From Siphonodentalium dalli (lineage: Eukaryota > Mollusca > Scaphopoda > Gadilida > Siphonodentaliidae), in assembly GCA_032622095.1 (NCBI GenBank), contig CP136064.1, forward strand, positions 213,978,205 through 214,042,204: a DNA stretch of 64,000 nucleotides, read 5' to 3'. The notes under the pieces were generated by a model. That model saw only the letters and a program-made list of their open reading frames with translations, was not told where the DNA came from and made no database searches. Positions 48,721 through 60,297 of the stretch are shown here, one piece after another; positions within the stretch are counted from its first letter, which is position 1, and each line of letters opens with the position of its first letter. Made by a program: the position numbers and the translations under genes.

Positions 48721-49892
48721 CATGGTTGGTGGCGATTACATGCCAATGTATTCGATTACGATTACAATTACTTTTGATTTACATCATTACGATTACTGAT
48801 TACATTTTCTCAATGTAATCGATTACGATTACAATTACTTTAGTAAATGTAATCGATTACTTTTTTTATTACATTTGATTACAATTTTTAGTTTCCAAAA
48901 ATTTTGATCGCATAGGAATAAATAATGAAATAAATCAAATTCAAATATCAAATTTGATTGAATAAAACATCACTACATAACATGGAAACAAGAAACGACC
49001 GAAACAATAGAAAGAAGCAAGCAATAAACACATAAACGTTTTTACATTTACATGTATTGGTGAGGTTTCACAATGAAGTTGTGCACCAACTTATTGGGAA
49101 TATATTATGTTGTATGTGTATTTATTTATGTAAATATATTTTTAATATATTTTTTAATTTTCTTACTTTCATTGAAACTAACTCATAATATGTAAGAAAC
49201 TACCATTAGAAACAATTATAAATTAATTGCATGTTCTGTTAGATTCAACACCCAACACAACGGAAATAATACAAAGGTTTATTTGATGATATCCTAATGA
49301 GGATTAAATGAGGCTCAACTCCATGAGTGTAGTAAATGACAAACCAGCTAATTAGGTCTACTGATGTTCATAACACCTGCTTTGTTAAGTTAATTAGCCC
49401 TATTGTACCAGTGTGACTCTACTGCCATTGTATACAGCAGTCCCAATAATATTTAATCCTGATAGAAGTTGGCTAGCCTCTTTTATTCATTTTAGAACAT
49501 TTCATTGTCTGTATCACAAGTTTATTGCCATGTATGCTGTATCCAACATTTCAGCAATTGTGCGTTGTTATATGTGTCCACTGCCAGAATGTACATAGTG
49601 AACCACATGAAAAACATGTACTAACTTTTTTATATGCTGTTTGCATCTGTGCATACTCCACAGTACTACAATGTGGGACTATGAGTATCCAATAGCCATC
49701 CATATGGATATTTTATGAAAAGTAATCAAAAAGTAATCAAAATGTAATCATGATTACAGGTACATTTGAAAGTAATCGTAACAGATTACTTGTAATCAAA
49801 AAATGTCACGATTACTGATTACAGGCGAATACTCCAAATTGTGTAATCGATTACTTTGATTACGATTACTGATTGCGATTACCCCAACCCTG
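48721..49892. mobile_element. hAT-like non-autonomous element, 1,172 bp
   Basis: The right end reads, in reverse complement, CAGGGTTGGGGTAATCGC; the left end CATGGTTGGTGGCGATTAC is the decayed partner. Both ends carry clusters of 'gtaatcgattac' subterminal repeats (48,745-48,880 and 49,720-49,875), typical of hAT transposons. The interior is AT-rich with no transposase. The uninterrupted host repeat at 51,140-51,420 shows what the site looked like without it. No 8-bp duplication is visible, so a small deletion accompanied insertion or followed it. Confidence 0.75.
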
Positions 49893-50095
49893 AAGGCGAC
49901 ACGAGTCTAATTTCATGTAACAAATATATAACACTGCGAGTTGTATATAGACCACACGCAGGAGATATTTATATATATCACATGAAACCCCTATTATATC
50001 ATTAAAACTCATTACATATTTCCTTATCTCTCACTAGTGACGAATATGCGCGTGGATAATTGGCATCACGCCAACAAAACTACCTTGAGGTTTTG
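49893..50095 (+). repeat. 3' part of the interrupted host repeat
   Basis: It matches 51,230-51,420: 'aaatatataacactgcgag', 'tattatatcattaaaa', 'ttccttatctctcactagtg' and 'ggcatc-c-ccaacaaaa'. A third partial copy lies at 50,735-50,815. Confidence 0.8.
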
Positions 50096-51139
50096 TGATG
50101 ATTATTGTTTACCGCCAGTGGACGTTGTATACATTTGCACCACTACCAATTTACATCTGGCAATTTATCGATATACCTATATAATTACACCTTCCTGAGA
50201 ACCGATATACCAAATATGTGAAGACAACCAGACATAACATTAACCCGCCTCACGCGAGGGTAGAGCGATTAATTTACTGTGACAGAACATAACTTGATTA
50301 TGTGAAATTATATCCAATTGTATGCCTTGTGTTATAGAGACAATTTTATTATGTCAGCGTCGTTAATATGATCAGGAAATCACGCAATTTCATAGTCTAC
50401 TGGAAAACGTACACATTGAACTTGCGTGATTGATGGGGTTATAATGACATGCTTATACGTGTTCTATGCGATTGAAGCCCAGAGGTTGTTTCATACGAGA
50501 CTGTTTAAATGTTTAATCAAAATAGGATATATAATATATAATTCAGCCATATCGGAGTTCCGCTGTTTCGTACAGAGGAATAAACGCGGTAAAAGGTATA
50601 GGCATGCATGATTCGCCATCTCCTGTTTAAATCGGATCAGATAAACCGGACGTTTGTGGGCGTTCAGTGTTGATTCCGTGAGATGAGGATGCAATCAAAC
50701 TTCCCAGTTACCAGTCGGATCACAAGAAGGCCGGCAGAACGACACAATTCTAATTGCATGTAACGAACCGCGAGTTGTATATAGACCACACGCATGCAGG
50801 ATATATTTATCTATTTCGTATATCTTGTTACAGTTATCCCATAATGAGTGTGGTACATATATCCATACCACACGCATGTGATATATATATTTTACAACAC
50901 ATTCACGATATCGGACACTGAAATTATTAAATAGCATAACATGACCATGTGTGTGTGTGACAATCGCACGCCTGTATGTAATTATACGTGTCTTGTAATG
51001 GCGATGTGCAAGCGATTCGTTCGGAGGAAATCGGGTATATTAAAACAAGTGCATGGCCAAAACATGTAGTGTAAATTCACACGACAAAGCCAATGACCAT
51101 AGTCACCAAATTCAATAACATGCCACTCTTATATTGTTT
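50096..51139. other. Mostly non-coding stretch with one partial repeat copy
   Basis: Only the partial copy of the host repeat at about 50,735-50,815 ('gcgagttgtatatagacca' 'cacgca') is recognisable. No gene. Confidence 0.5.
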
Positions 51140-51425
51140 TAACAGTTTAATGGGTGGGCTATTTCCACGTGGCATCGCGTGTGTTTATTACCTGTGTATT
51201 ATAGGTGATACATTTGTCCATGACCGCACATTAAGGTGACACAAGTATAATTCCATGTGTTCAAATATATAACACTGCGAGATGTATATAGAAAACTCAG
51301 GGGAAATATTTATCTATATCACATGAAACCCTATTATATCATTAAAAAAGCCATTACATATTTCCTTATCTCTCACTAGTGACGATGGCGCGTGGGTAAT
51401 TGGCATCGCACCAACAAAATTGCCG
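51140..51425 (+). repeat. Uninterrupted copy of the host repeat
   Basis: Full-length relative to the copy split at 48,645-50,095. It includes the intact junction 'tttgtccatgaccgcacat' 'taaggtgac'. Confidence 0.8.
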
Positions 51426-52017
51426 CGCTGATTAATACTATTTCGAAAAGCCGTGAACACCAGACATTGCAAAAATGATTGCTTTGTTCATTAAAGTTAA
51501 ATTATTGTCCAACTTCGTTGCACTAACGAAAATAAGCACAATAACAAAGAGGCAAATAGGGGGACTATAATTTTCGTCGCCAGTGAAAGTGCGCAATACT
51601 GTCGTGTACGGTTTTGAAGCATCGCAACCAACGCCGTCCATGTATGCATTTTGCATGCATTTTTCAGCTACTTTTAAAGAGTTTGATCTGTTAAAAATAC
51701 ATAAAGCTTTACTAGAGTTATATATATGATCCAAAAGAATGGAGACATGACTTATAAAACGATCATTTAATACATTTGTAAGTTTAGAGGTCTTTCGTGC
51801 TTAGTATCATTGCACTCTTCAGTAGACTGTTATGGTCGTACGTAATAGACGCAAGGGAGACAACTCTCCCATGCACTTCTGGCTATTACGTCATTAGTCA
51901 GCATTTAGTTTTTGCTTTGAACAGGATTTTGAAGAAATCTTCCCGAATCTTGCGATGTATTTTGCTCTTGTACATCTTGCAGAACGGGAAGACATGGAAA
52001 CTCTTTCTATATATAGT

Positions 52018-52050
52018 ATAGTAGTTAGTTAGTTAGTTAGTTAGATAGAT
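52018..52050 (+). repeat. (TTAG)n microsatellite
   Basis: About five TTAG units followed by 'atagata'. Too short to be telomeric. Confidence 0.8.
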
Positions 52051-52245
52051 ACACATGTGAGTGCGTGAAATAAAGTCAATACAAATGAGAGAACACCCTA
52101 TATATAATGCATTGGTTCAATTATGTTGTAGTTCTCACATAATTATATACTTTAGTGACATTGTAAATTATTGTTTAAGTGGACTCGCCTTAGTGATGTT
52201 ATTTTTGTTTAGAATTTGATACTGATGTTTTTCCCTTTTCTTACC

Positions 52246-52392
52246 TTCCTTTTCAGGAGATAGTGTTACCCACATCTTCTGGCCAAAGTGACCGGTGGTC
52301 CAGATGACTCCACTGGCCTTTGGCTCCTCCCTCTTCACCCCAAGACTCAGTATGAATTTATGGCGGCCGATGGCTTGGCAGTGAAACATCAC
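52246..52392 (-). CDS. Possible single exon, unassigned
   Basis: The minus-strand frame starts MMFHCQAIGRHKFILSLGV and continues KREEPKASGVIWTTGHFGQ up to LSPEKEG. There it meets 'gaaggtaagaaaag', a good 5' splice-donor match. No partner exon was identified, and the protein is not one I recognise. It lies on the same strand as the basic ORF1-like fragment at 53.5-54.3 kb, with a TIR element between them. It may be part of an old element. Confidence 0.25.
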
Positions 52393-52469
52393 TGAGGCGT
52401 ATTCCAGGAATGTATGGTGTGTATAGTATGCGTATGAATGAGGTATGACAGGAGAGTGGTAAGATTATT

Positions 52470-53231
52470 GTCCCCCGACGTTTCCGTCGGAGGACTATAG
52501 AAATGACCCTCGTCCGTCCGTGCGTCCGTGCGTCCGTGCGTCCGTCCGTCCGTGCGTCCGTGCGTCCGAGATTGGGTACCTTCATGGTGTAATCAACTCC
52601 TCCTACAGTTTTAAACGTAGAGATTTGAAACTCTGGGATATTGTTCCTAACATGTTGGTGATTTGCAACATCTATAAAGCTAATCAAAAATATAATTTTT
52701 TCCATATTTTTGGGGGGGTTTTCGACTTAGAAAATTTGGAACATTTTTGCCTTTTGGATGAGATTGGGTACCTTCATGGTGTAATCAACTCCTCCTACAG
52801 TTTTAAATGTAGAGATTTGAAACTCTGGGATATTGTTCCTAACATGTTGGTGATTTGCAACATCTATATAGCTAATCAAAAATATCATTTTTTCCATATT
52901 TTTGGGGGGTTTTCGACTTAGAAAATTTTGAACATTTTTGCCTTTTGGATGAGATTGGGTACCTTCATGGTGTAATCAACTCCTCCTACAGTTTTAAATG
53001 TAGAGATTTGAAACTCTGGGATATTGTTCCTAACATGTTGGTGATTTGCAACATCTATATAGCTAATACAAAAATATCATTTTTTTCGTGTTTGCATGCA
53101 TTTGTTCATCGGGTTGTTTTGTCCAAGAAATTTTGCGGTGGTTTGCAACATCTATATACTGTATAACATTGTTGCAAATAGTATCCTACAAACAAATCCA
53201 ATCATGAAGTTTACCACTCGAGTCGGGGGAC
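52470..53231. mobile_element. Element with GTCCCCCGAC inverted ends and 192-bp tandem units
   Basis: Terminal inverted repeats: GTCCCCCGAC at 52,470-52,479 and GTCGGGGGAC at 53,222-53,231. The left end folds on itself (ccgacgtttccgtcgg). Next comes a CGTCCGTG/CGTCCGTC minisatellite (52,511-52,568). Then come three direct units starting 'gagattgggtaccttcatgg' at 52,568, 52,760 and 52,951, the third truncated near 53,085. Open frames across the units reflect the repeat rather than a gene. Confidence 0.75.
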
Positions 53232-53410
53232 ATGTGGTCTGCGACCTTTTATTTATTTGTTTATAAGTGTCAATTCATTGTGAACATTATCCAGCTAAAT
53301 AAATTATTTTGATGCCAAAATGGTGCCTTGTCCCTTCTCTGTGTGTTCCTATGAATCCTATCTATAGGGTCTTAAAGGCAGGCCAGGGTAATTGTACTAT
53401 TTGTGGGAAT

Positions 53411-53470
53411 GTGATTTGGGGGGGCTAACCCCGGGATTCTCGAATGACCCTTTCCTTAACCCCTCATTTT
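53411..53470 (+). repeat. Short repeat shared with 36,838-36,905
   Basis: 'ctaaccccgggattctcgaa' and 'ccttaacccctcat' match the 36.8-kb copy. It lies 55 bp beyond the stop codon of the ORF1-like fragment. Confidence 0.5.
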
Positions 53471-53525
53471 TATGCCTTTATTTATAATGAATCCAAAAAA
53501 AAGTGAGCATTTTTATGATAGATGG

Positions 53526-54312
53526 TTATTTTTTCTTCTTTCTTTTCTTTTTTGGGTTGGCTTTTTCTGTTGAAGATTGTGGAGATGGTGTAGGTGACGG
53601 ATGTCTCTGTTGATATTCCTGAATGATTTGTTGGACTTTCTCTTCTTGCGCTTTCCGGTATCTTCTAGATTCAGCGATGGTGTCTTCTACAGACAGAGTG
53701 GTGTCTGTGCTGATGTTGTTGTTGTTGTTGGTGCTGGTGGAGCTGGGGGACACCGGGATGTGTTGGTAATCCGGTGTCCGAGGTGTATAACTGTCCAACT
53801 CCACCTCGAAGCTGGCGGCAGGAACAGCAGGGTGGTATCATGCTCCCTTACTCCGCTCGCCTCGACGATGACAGCAGGGACCTCCGGCAGATCAACGGAG
53901 TCCCTGCTAGCTGGTGTGACGTCACCGACGACCGGGTCAGCAACCAAGTGGGGGGGAGCTGGGCGTCTCTCAGCTCGCCCCTGTATCCACTTGGCTCTTC
54001 TCTCGGCGTCCCTTCTCTTCCTGGAGGGGGTCTTCTTCCGCCTCTTCTTTCTCTTCTGATCCCAGAGGTCCAGATCCCCGTACCGTATGGTAGGTCGCTG
54101 GTGGAATCCAGCTTCCGATGTAACGCCAGCAGAGGGTACTACTGGAACAGTCCGGTACTCCATGGATAAACACACATTGCCTCCCTTAGCCTGGGTAAGT
54201 GTCCAGCTAAGGATATCCACAATGCGCAGTTTATCCAAGGCAGCGACAGCGACAGATGGGATTAGCAACATAATCCCCTGCCAAGTCCAAATCAGCTCAC
54301 ACCGGAATCGCT
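53526..54312 (-). pseudogene. Basic ORF1-like protein of a repetitive element
   Basis: The minus-strand open frame begins just after a TAG at 54,313-54,315: PPERFRCELIWTWQGIMLLI, then DKLRIVDILSWTLTQAKGG, then GFHQRPTIRYGDLDLWD, then a strongly basic stretch, KRKKRRKKTPSRKRRDAERR. A proline-rich part follows, and after a -1/+1 shift near 53,810 the frame continues SFEVELDSYTPRTPDYQHIP, a run of asparagines, IAESRRYRKAQEEKVQQII, and a lysine-rich end, KKKRKKKK. Together about 255 residues. The KTPSRKRRD-type block recurs, as I recall, in repeat-derived proteins of marine invertebrates, probably as a nucleic-acid-binding or gag-like module. The region is notably GC-richer than its surroundings. 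Exact element class unknown. Confidence 0.5.
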
Positions 54313-54429
54313 CGGGCGGCTAAGATCTTTTCAGATCGGCCACACAACTCACAAGCAATCCCGCTCAGCCGGCCGGAACAGCGACAAGTCATAGAGCGCA
54401 GAGCATGTACAACCTGCCCGCTCAACGGC

Positions 54430-55360
54430 TAGCCGAGGAATTGATGGCTTCAAAATATTTAATTACATGGCCGATTACCTTTGAGTTCATTTAAACTTTG
54501 AGTATGTTTAACCAAAGGTCACAGGTTAAATGTACTCAGAGGTCGTGACCTTTCACTGTACACGGCTGCTGACATTTTGAGTTCTTTTAACCTGAGTACG
54601 TTTAACCTGTGACCTTTCACTCTACCTTAGTTATAATCGATTCCCGACCATGCGGGAGGCTGGGAGCCAACTTCTCGACTTTTCGATTGTATGAATATTA
54701 TACCACAACATTCGAAATAAAACGAATATTAATTGATGCAAGCGTTTCCAGACAGGGTTCTTCGATTCATATGTATTATTGTATACCCAGGAATCTATAT
54801 AAAACTTGTTATATGAAGAGATAGACCATCCTTGATTTGTTTCATGTCATCGACCTCATTCTGAGATTTGTAAATTTGGTGAGCCGGATAGACAGCTGGT
54901 TCTTCGTGGAACAACTGGTTGATCCGTTATCAAACAAATTGCTTCGTCGTCTATCTCAGTTATTCATAGTCATGGCGTTACGCATCCTCCCATACTGCCT
55001 TTTTATTTGATGAGGTGTTCGTCGTAACCTTTACACTTGCGGCATTGCAGAATTTCCCGTGTCACTGTGTGTGGTGAATTATACGGAATGTCCATCGACG
55101 CGTGCCCATGATTGTAACTATCGCACGAAAAGTCTGAATGTTCATGACTTTGACTAAGATGTTTCAGATCTTGAACCGACGATACAATGCCAGTTCTATA
55201 GCCTTATCTACAGTCCTCGGGTGAGTTGTTTGGACTCTATATATAATATAATGTCCGCACAATCAGAAATAACGCGCACGCCTACAAGATCGAATCCACA
55301 AAGCGGGGTCTGTACACCAATAGAGTTAGTTGTGTAACATCAATTGTACTCACACCCTTA
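54430..55360. other. Non-coding stretch
   Basis: Short direct and inverted repeats of 'gttaacctgtgacctttcac' occur at 54,505-54,625. No gene is supported. Confidence 0.45.
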
Positions 55361-55365
55361 GAGAA

Positions 55366-56563
55366 CACTGTGTAGGAACGGAAGTGAACGATGTATCGCG
55401 GTAATCGAACATAAATAAAAGTCGCTCGCCTCAGCTTGACTACGGTACGTATATTTTCGCCTTTCCCTCCAATTGTGTCAAAATCCCAGCCCGGATGCCA
55501 ACCTGCGTCGATGAGGGGTATGTTTCGCTACATTTTCGTACTAATTTCGTTTCAGTACCGTGTCTAGTTCTCTCGTAAATCAAGTTTAAACCTCCTATTT
55601 TCGTGCTAAAAACACGTAACGTTTGCGATCAAAAGCACATTTTTCAAACTATACCACGTCTTATTTTATAACAAAGACATGTTTTGGATGCCTTAATATC
55701 CCATTGAAAGCCAAGTTTAGCGTTTGTCCCCCGTTTCATGTGTTTTCCCGAAATACGAGCCCGATTTCAAAACCACATCCATGTTCATACATGGACATTA
55801 TATTTATTTCGGTTCAAAACACCTTGCCACTCCATATAAAACCCTATTATAGCATATTTTTGGCACCAAATTGAGGGATAAATTAAAAGTTTTATATGTT
55901 GAAACAAAGATTGTAGATTACGACCGTAATATGAGTTCAATTATGTCCATATGTGTTTGTTATTGGTGGTCTATAATCTATTTTAATACTAGCGATTCAG
56001 TTTTCACTCCAATATACAAAAATGTTTAAGTGTAAGGCATTTTACATGGTGTAATTGAATGTTTACCGTGCGTTCAATACAAATAATAAATAAAATACCG
56101 TGCGTTCAATGTTTTTTTGTCAAATATTACCGTGCGTTCAATTCTGTTGGAGCACCACGCTTTGAAATCGGGCTCGTATTTCGGGAAAACATATGAAACG
56201 GGGGACAAACGCTAAGCGTGGCTTTCAATGGGATATTAAGGCATCCAAAACATGTATTTTTTATAAAATAAGACGTGGTATAGTTTGACAAATGTGCTTT
56301 TGATCGCAAACGTGACGTGTTTTTACGAAAATAGGAGGTTTAAACTTGATTTACGAGAGAACTAGACACGGTACTGAAACAAAATTAGTACGAAAATGTA
56401 GCGAAACATACCCCTCATCGAGGCAGGTTGGCATCCGGGCTGGGATTTTGACACAATTGGAGGGAAAGACGAAAATATACGTACCGTATTCAAGCTGAGG
56501 CGAGCGACTTTTATTTATGCTCGATTACCGCGATACATCGTTCACTTCCGTTCCTACACAGTG
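55366..56563. mobile_element. Foldback element, 403-406-bp inverted arms, 5-bp duplication
   Basis: Left arm 55,366-55,771 starts CACTGTGTAGGAACGGAAG. Right arm 56,161-56,563 is its reverse complement with few mismatches. Flanks are GAGAA on both sides (55,361-55,365 and 56,564-56,568), a likely 5-bp target duplication. The 389-bp centre repeats 'accgtgcgttcaat' three times (about 56,066, 56,096, 56,129). ORFs at 55,623-55,874 (+) and 56,127-56,309 (-) are the same arm read twice, so they are not evidence of a gene. Confidence 0.85.
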
Positions 56564-56764
56564 GAGAATACCTGGACACAGAAGCGACTTGTAACACACT
56601 TTGTACAAATATGTCCATCTATTTCTCAGCTTAAATACACAAATTCATGCTGTTATCGTGTTTAAATGTTATCTTACACCTTTTGTGTGGAGAGAGGGAC
56701 GTCAATGAGTTAGCAAAACTTGTGTCCCAATCCCCATGTATATAATTTATGTACAATAACATAT

Positions 56765-57163
56765 GTTTAAAGGTACTCGATCCGATCAGACGGTTCCCAT
56801 ATCATCAAGTTACAAGAACATTTCTTCAAAATACGCTTTTGTTATCAGAATCGACTAATTACAACAAAATAATGCTAACCGCTGTCAACTATGGTATAAT
56901 ATTTCACAAAACCTGTTATTTATCAACATATTGTTAACGAAATATGACCGTATTATCACTTGCGTATCACGAAATTTGGCCGTATTACCACTTGGTTTTA
57001 GAGTTATCCATCTTCATCCGCAATTTCGTACGAGACAATCGGTATCTGATCACTCTGAGCTTTGATGGGTGTTATACTCGACTCGAATCAAATATTTTTC
57101 ACCCCCGAAGCCAAAGAAATAGTCATCGGGGAGCGTTAATTCGGATTATGCATCTTTAAAGTA
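56765..57163 (+). mobile_element. TTAA-ended repeat, reverse partner of 46,254-46,735
   Basis: It begins TTTAAAGGTACTCGATCCG and ends GCATCTTTAAAG. It matches the 46-kb copy throughout, with some internal loss. A third scrap lies at about 59,365-59,400 on the minus strand ('cgatccgaccagacgatcc'). Confidence 0.75.
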
Positions 57164-57259
57164 AAGGAAGTCTTAGTTCATCAACAGTCGTAAATTTTTG
57201 GAGGTCTAGCTCCTGGCGTTTGTTCGTATTTAATGTCCTCCGACGGATCACGTCTCTAG

Positions 57260-57640
57260 CCTGATTTGCCAACATATCCTCGCGCAAATACATATAGGTT
57301 CATAATCGACCTATAATATTTAGATTCATATTTGTATTAGTTTATTCTGAAATAATCCCATAATGGACTTATATCCGTTTTATGGCGCGGACGACAGTGA
57401 AACCACATTTTAAAGAGCGTTCATATGGTAAGTCGTGAGTTGGTTTATTCGTGTTATTGTCCGCCCATAACGAACTAATAATATGTTATTATAAGTCGAT
57501 ACTGACACTATAAAACACTCTCGTTTTCAGCTCGTTGTGGACTCAAAATGATACGATTCTATGCCGATTAAGAACCTAAAATAAAATTAATATTATAAGC
57601 CGATATTAACGTGGTCATATTCGGGAGAACAGGCTTGATT
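57260..57640 (+). repeat. 600-bp dispersed repeat, copy 3 (3' two-thirds)
   Basis: 'aacatatcctcgcgcaaata', 'cataatcgacctataat', 'aagtcgtgagttggttta' and 'tcaaaatgatacgattcta' match 33,390-33,660 and 35,735-36,030. More diverged than those two. Confidence 0.75.
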
Positions 57641-57885
57641 TGCAAGTGATCTTCCCTTAGTTCCGTTCTCAACTTGAGTGTCAACGCCGTACATGATCCC
57701 ATGGTCGAGGTTCCAGGTAAAAAATCGATTGTTCAGATTTAGCGTTTGCAACTATCTCGTTCTCGTGAAATTACGGGCTTATTTTATATTTTTGCGAAAT
57801 AAGCCGATATTGGCATTATTTTTAAAATAAAAAAACGCTCTATATACATGTATGTACGGCAGCGTAGAACCGCCACATCCTCTTT

Positions 57886-60239
57886 TGTTACTAACTTGAT
57901 TAAACAATTTACTAACTTGTTTAATCAAGTTAGCTAACTTGTTTAATCAAGTTATCTAACTTGTTTAATCAAGTTAGCTAACTTGTTTAATCAAGTTAGC
58001 TAACTTGTTTAATCAAGTTAGCTAACTTGTTTAAACAAGTTACTAACTTGTTTAATCCAGTTACTAACTTGTTTAATCCAGTTAGCTAACTTGTTTAATC
58101 AAGTTAGCTAACGTGTTTAATCCAGTTACTAACTTGTTTAATCCAGTTAGCTAATTTGTTTAATCAAGTTAGCTAACTTGTTTAATAAAGTTACTAACTT
58201 GTTTAATAAAGTTAGCTAATTTGTTTAATCAAGTTAGCTAATTTGTTTAATCAAGTTACTAACATGTTTAATCAAGTTACTAACTTGTTTAATCAAGTTA
58301 GCTAACTTTTAAAATCAAGTTAGCTAACTTGTTTAATCAAGATAGCTAACTTGATTAAACAAGTTAGCATCTGACCAATCACTAATAGCCATTATATGTC
58401 TGGTTTTTCTATTGGTTGAAACATGCTGATTTCTTGTTGAAAATATTTATACATTGTTGAAATTATCAGCAGCTGTCGAACATGACACAAGATCAGGGCA
58501 TATGAAGCTCGCAATCACTCGCGTGTGTCCCTTTAAAACATCGTTAGAAAGGTCAACATAATTCTTTATTTCATAAACCTATAATTAATGCTATCAGTGA
58601 TAAACAATAATAAACCAGATCGGCATCACACCTGTCTGCAGTCATACATGTGCTATCTATATTTAGACCGGGTACATCTCACTGTGGTCGTACATTGGAT
58701 GTTAGGTATATGACTCTTGAATATGCACCAATCAATTAGCAATGGCACAGAATATCACCCAAAGTATATTCAAGTCGCCAACCAATAAACTAATTTGTAT
58801 ATCCCTGTACATATATTTATTATTCCCTGTAATTTCGGAAAATTAGATGATTACACGGGTGTAATTTATCTCAGTCAATATCGATGCCCGCTAATCCACT
58901 GAGCACGTTGCCGAACTTTTTTTTTTTGTGGTGAGCCCGTTGCCGAAGTTTTGGAGATTCATGCGATTGATTATGGATGATGCAGTTTGAATCGTTAATC
59001 TTCCTTCGTGTGACGTCACATGAGGGACTACCAGCGACACATGAAAAGCTGTCGCAATTGGCTTTTATCTCCTGATTGTTTATACAGGAACGGCAGGACC
59101 ATCGGAGCTGAAAATATGCATATATGAGTAATTTGACCCGGGGAATCTTATTATATAGGTCCCGTTGACATCAGATGTCTTAAAATGGCACTAATCATTA
59201 ATTAAATTAAATATTTAATTACATACACAAACGTGTTGCAATCTGGTCAGTGAAAATTGATAAACGTGGATAAATTGACCCGTAGTGTATAATGCGATAG
59301 ATGCCGTTGACCTTTTTTTTAAAGAAATGTTGTTGTTGTTGTTGTAGCTTGATGATATGACATGATATGGGGATCGTCTGGTCGGATCGATTATCTTTAA
59401 ATAATAGACTTTACGCACATTATCGTTGGCGGGAGTTATCTCGTATATATGTCTTCGGAGTAGGTCACATTGGCGCTTTGCGTAAATGAACATAGGAGGC
59501 AGCCTTTCCCAAACATGAGATATAAAATATCCGTATATCTATATTGCACCAGGTATTCATAATTATGGCAAGATATTCTCACTATAATTGCACCAAACGT
59601 ACTTATCGAAAAATGGCATCCATATGGGTCGCCATCTTGAATTATAAAAAAAATACTCAAAGTGGATTTTAGCGGATTATGGATATGTTATAGAGGTTAT
59701 ATTACTCTTCAAAATGGAACAAAAACAAAATTAGTCCAAATTTGTTCCAGGTCAAACCTTTTATCGACCAGACTATATAAATTATAATAGTATACATGTA
59801 TATGGGGCCTGTAATTGGAACTGGTTTTCCGACCCCATTTAGTTAAAGTGGTGTGATCGTATGTATATATACAAACACATGCCCTAGCCGCACCGTGCAA
59901 CATTGACAACTATTAGCTTACATCACCAGGCCGTATGCATGGCTCCTTTGCTGCGCATGCACCAAAAAGTTATTAGGTTACAAATGTATAAATATTTTCA
60001 ACAAGAAATCAGTATGTTTCAACCAATAGAAAAACCCGACATATAATGGCTATTAGTGATTGGTCAGATGCTAACTTGTTTAATCAAGTTAGCTAACTTG
60101 ATTAAACAAGTTAGTAACTTGTTTAAACAAGTTAGATAACTTGATTAAACAAGTTAGCTAACTGGATTAAACAAGTTAGTAACTTGATTAAACAAGTTAG
60201 CTAACTTGATTAAACAAGTTAGCTAACTGGATTAAACAA
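57886..60239. mobile_element. Foldback element with satellite arms
   Basis: The left arm is a 22-bp tandem array (unit 'aacttgtttaatcaagttag' plus 'ct', about 22 copies, 57,886-58,367). The right arm is the same array, about 8 copies (60,071-60,239). Immediately inside, an 85-bp inverted repeat (58,368-58,452 and 59,986-60,070) is nearly perfect. Each satellite unit is itself close to a palindrome (aacttg..ttaa..caagtt). The 1.5-kb interior is AT-rich without an identifiable gene and contains a (GTT)n tract at 59,328-59,346. Arms built of tandem repeats are known from Drosophila FB elements. Confidence 0.75.
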
Positions 60240-60297
60240 TTAATGGCTACTGCTATATTGTATCTCACATTGAACATAATTATATACTATATCTTAT

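Noticed and set aside
52018-52050. Telomeric repeat
   Set aside because: The unit is TTAG, not TTAGGG, and only about five copies are present.
52520-53166. 133- and 73-residue plus ORFs with an internally repeated sequence
   Set aside because: They are the 192-bp tandem units of the GTCCCCCGAC element read in frame; the unit length, not selection, keeps them open.
53601-54169. Plus-strand ORFs of 131-152 aa over the 54-kb GC-rich island
   Set aside because: The minus strand encodes the coherent basic protein; the plus ORFs are its shadows.
55623-56309. Two nearly identical proteins in opposite orientation (MRSKAHFSNYTT / MRSKAHLSNYTT)
   Set aside because: They are the two arms of one inverted repeat translated separately. 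No domain, and the arms otherwise look non-coding.
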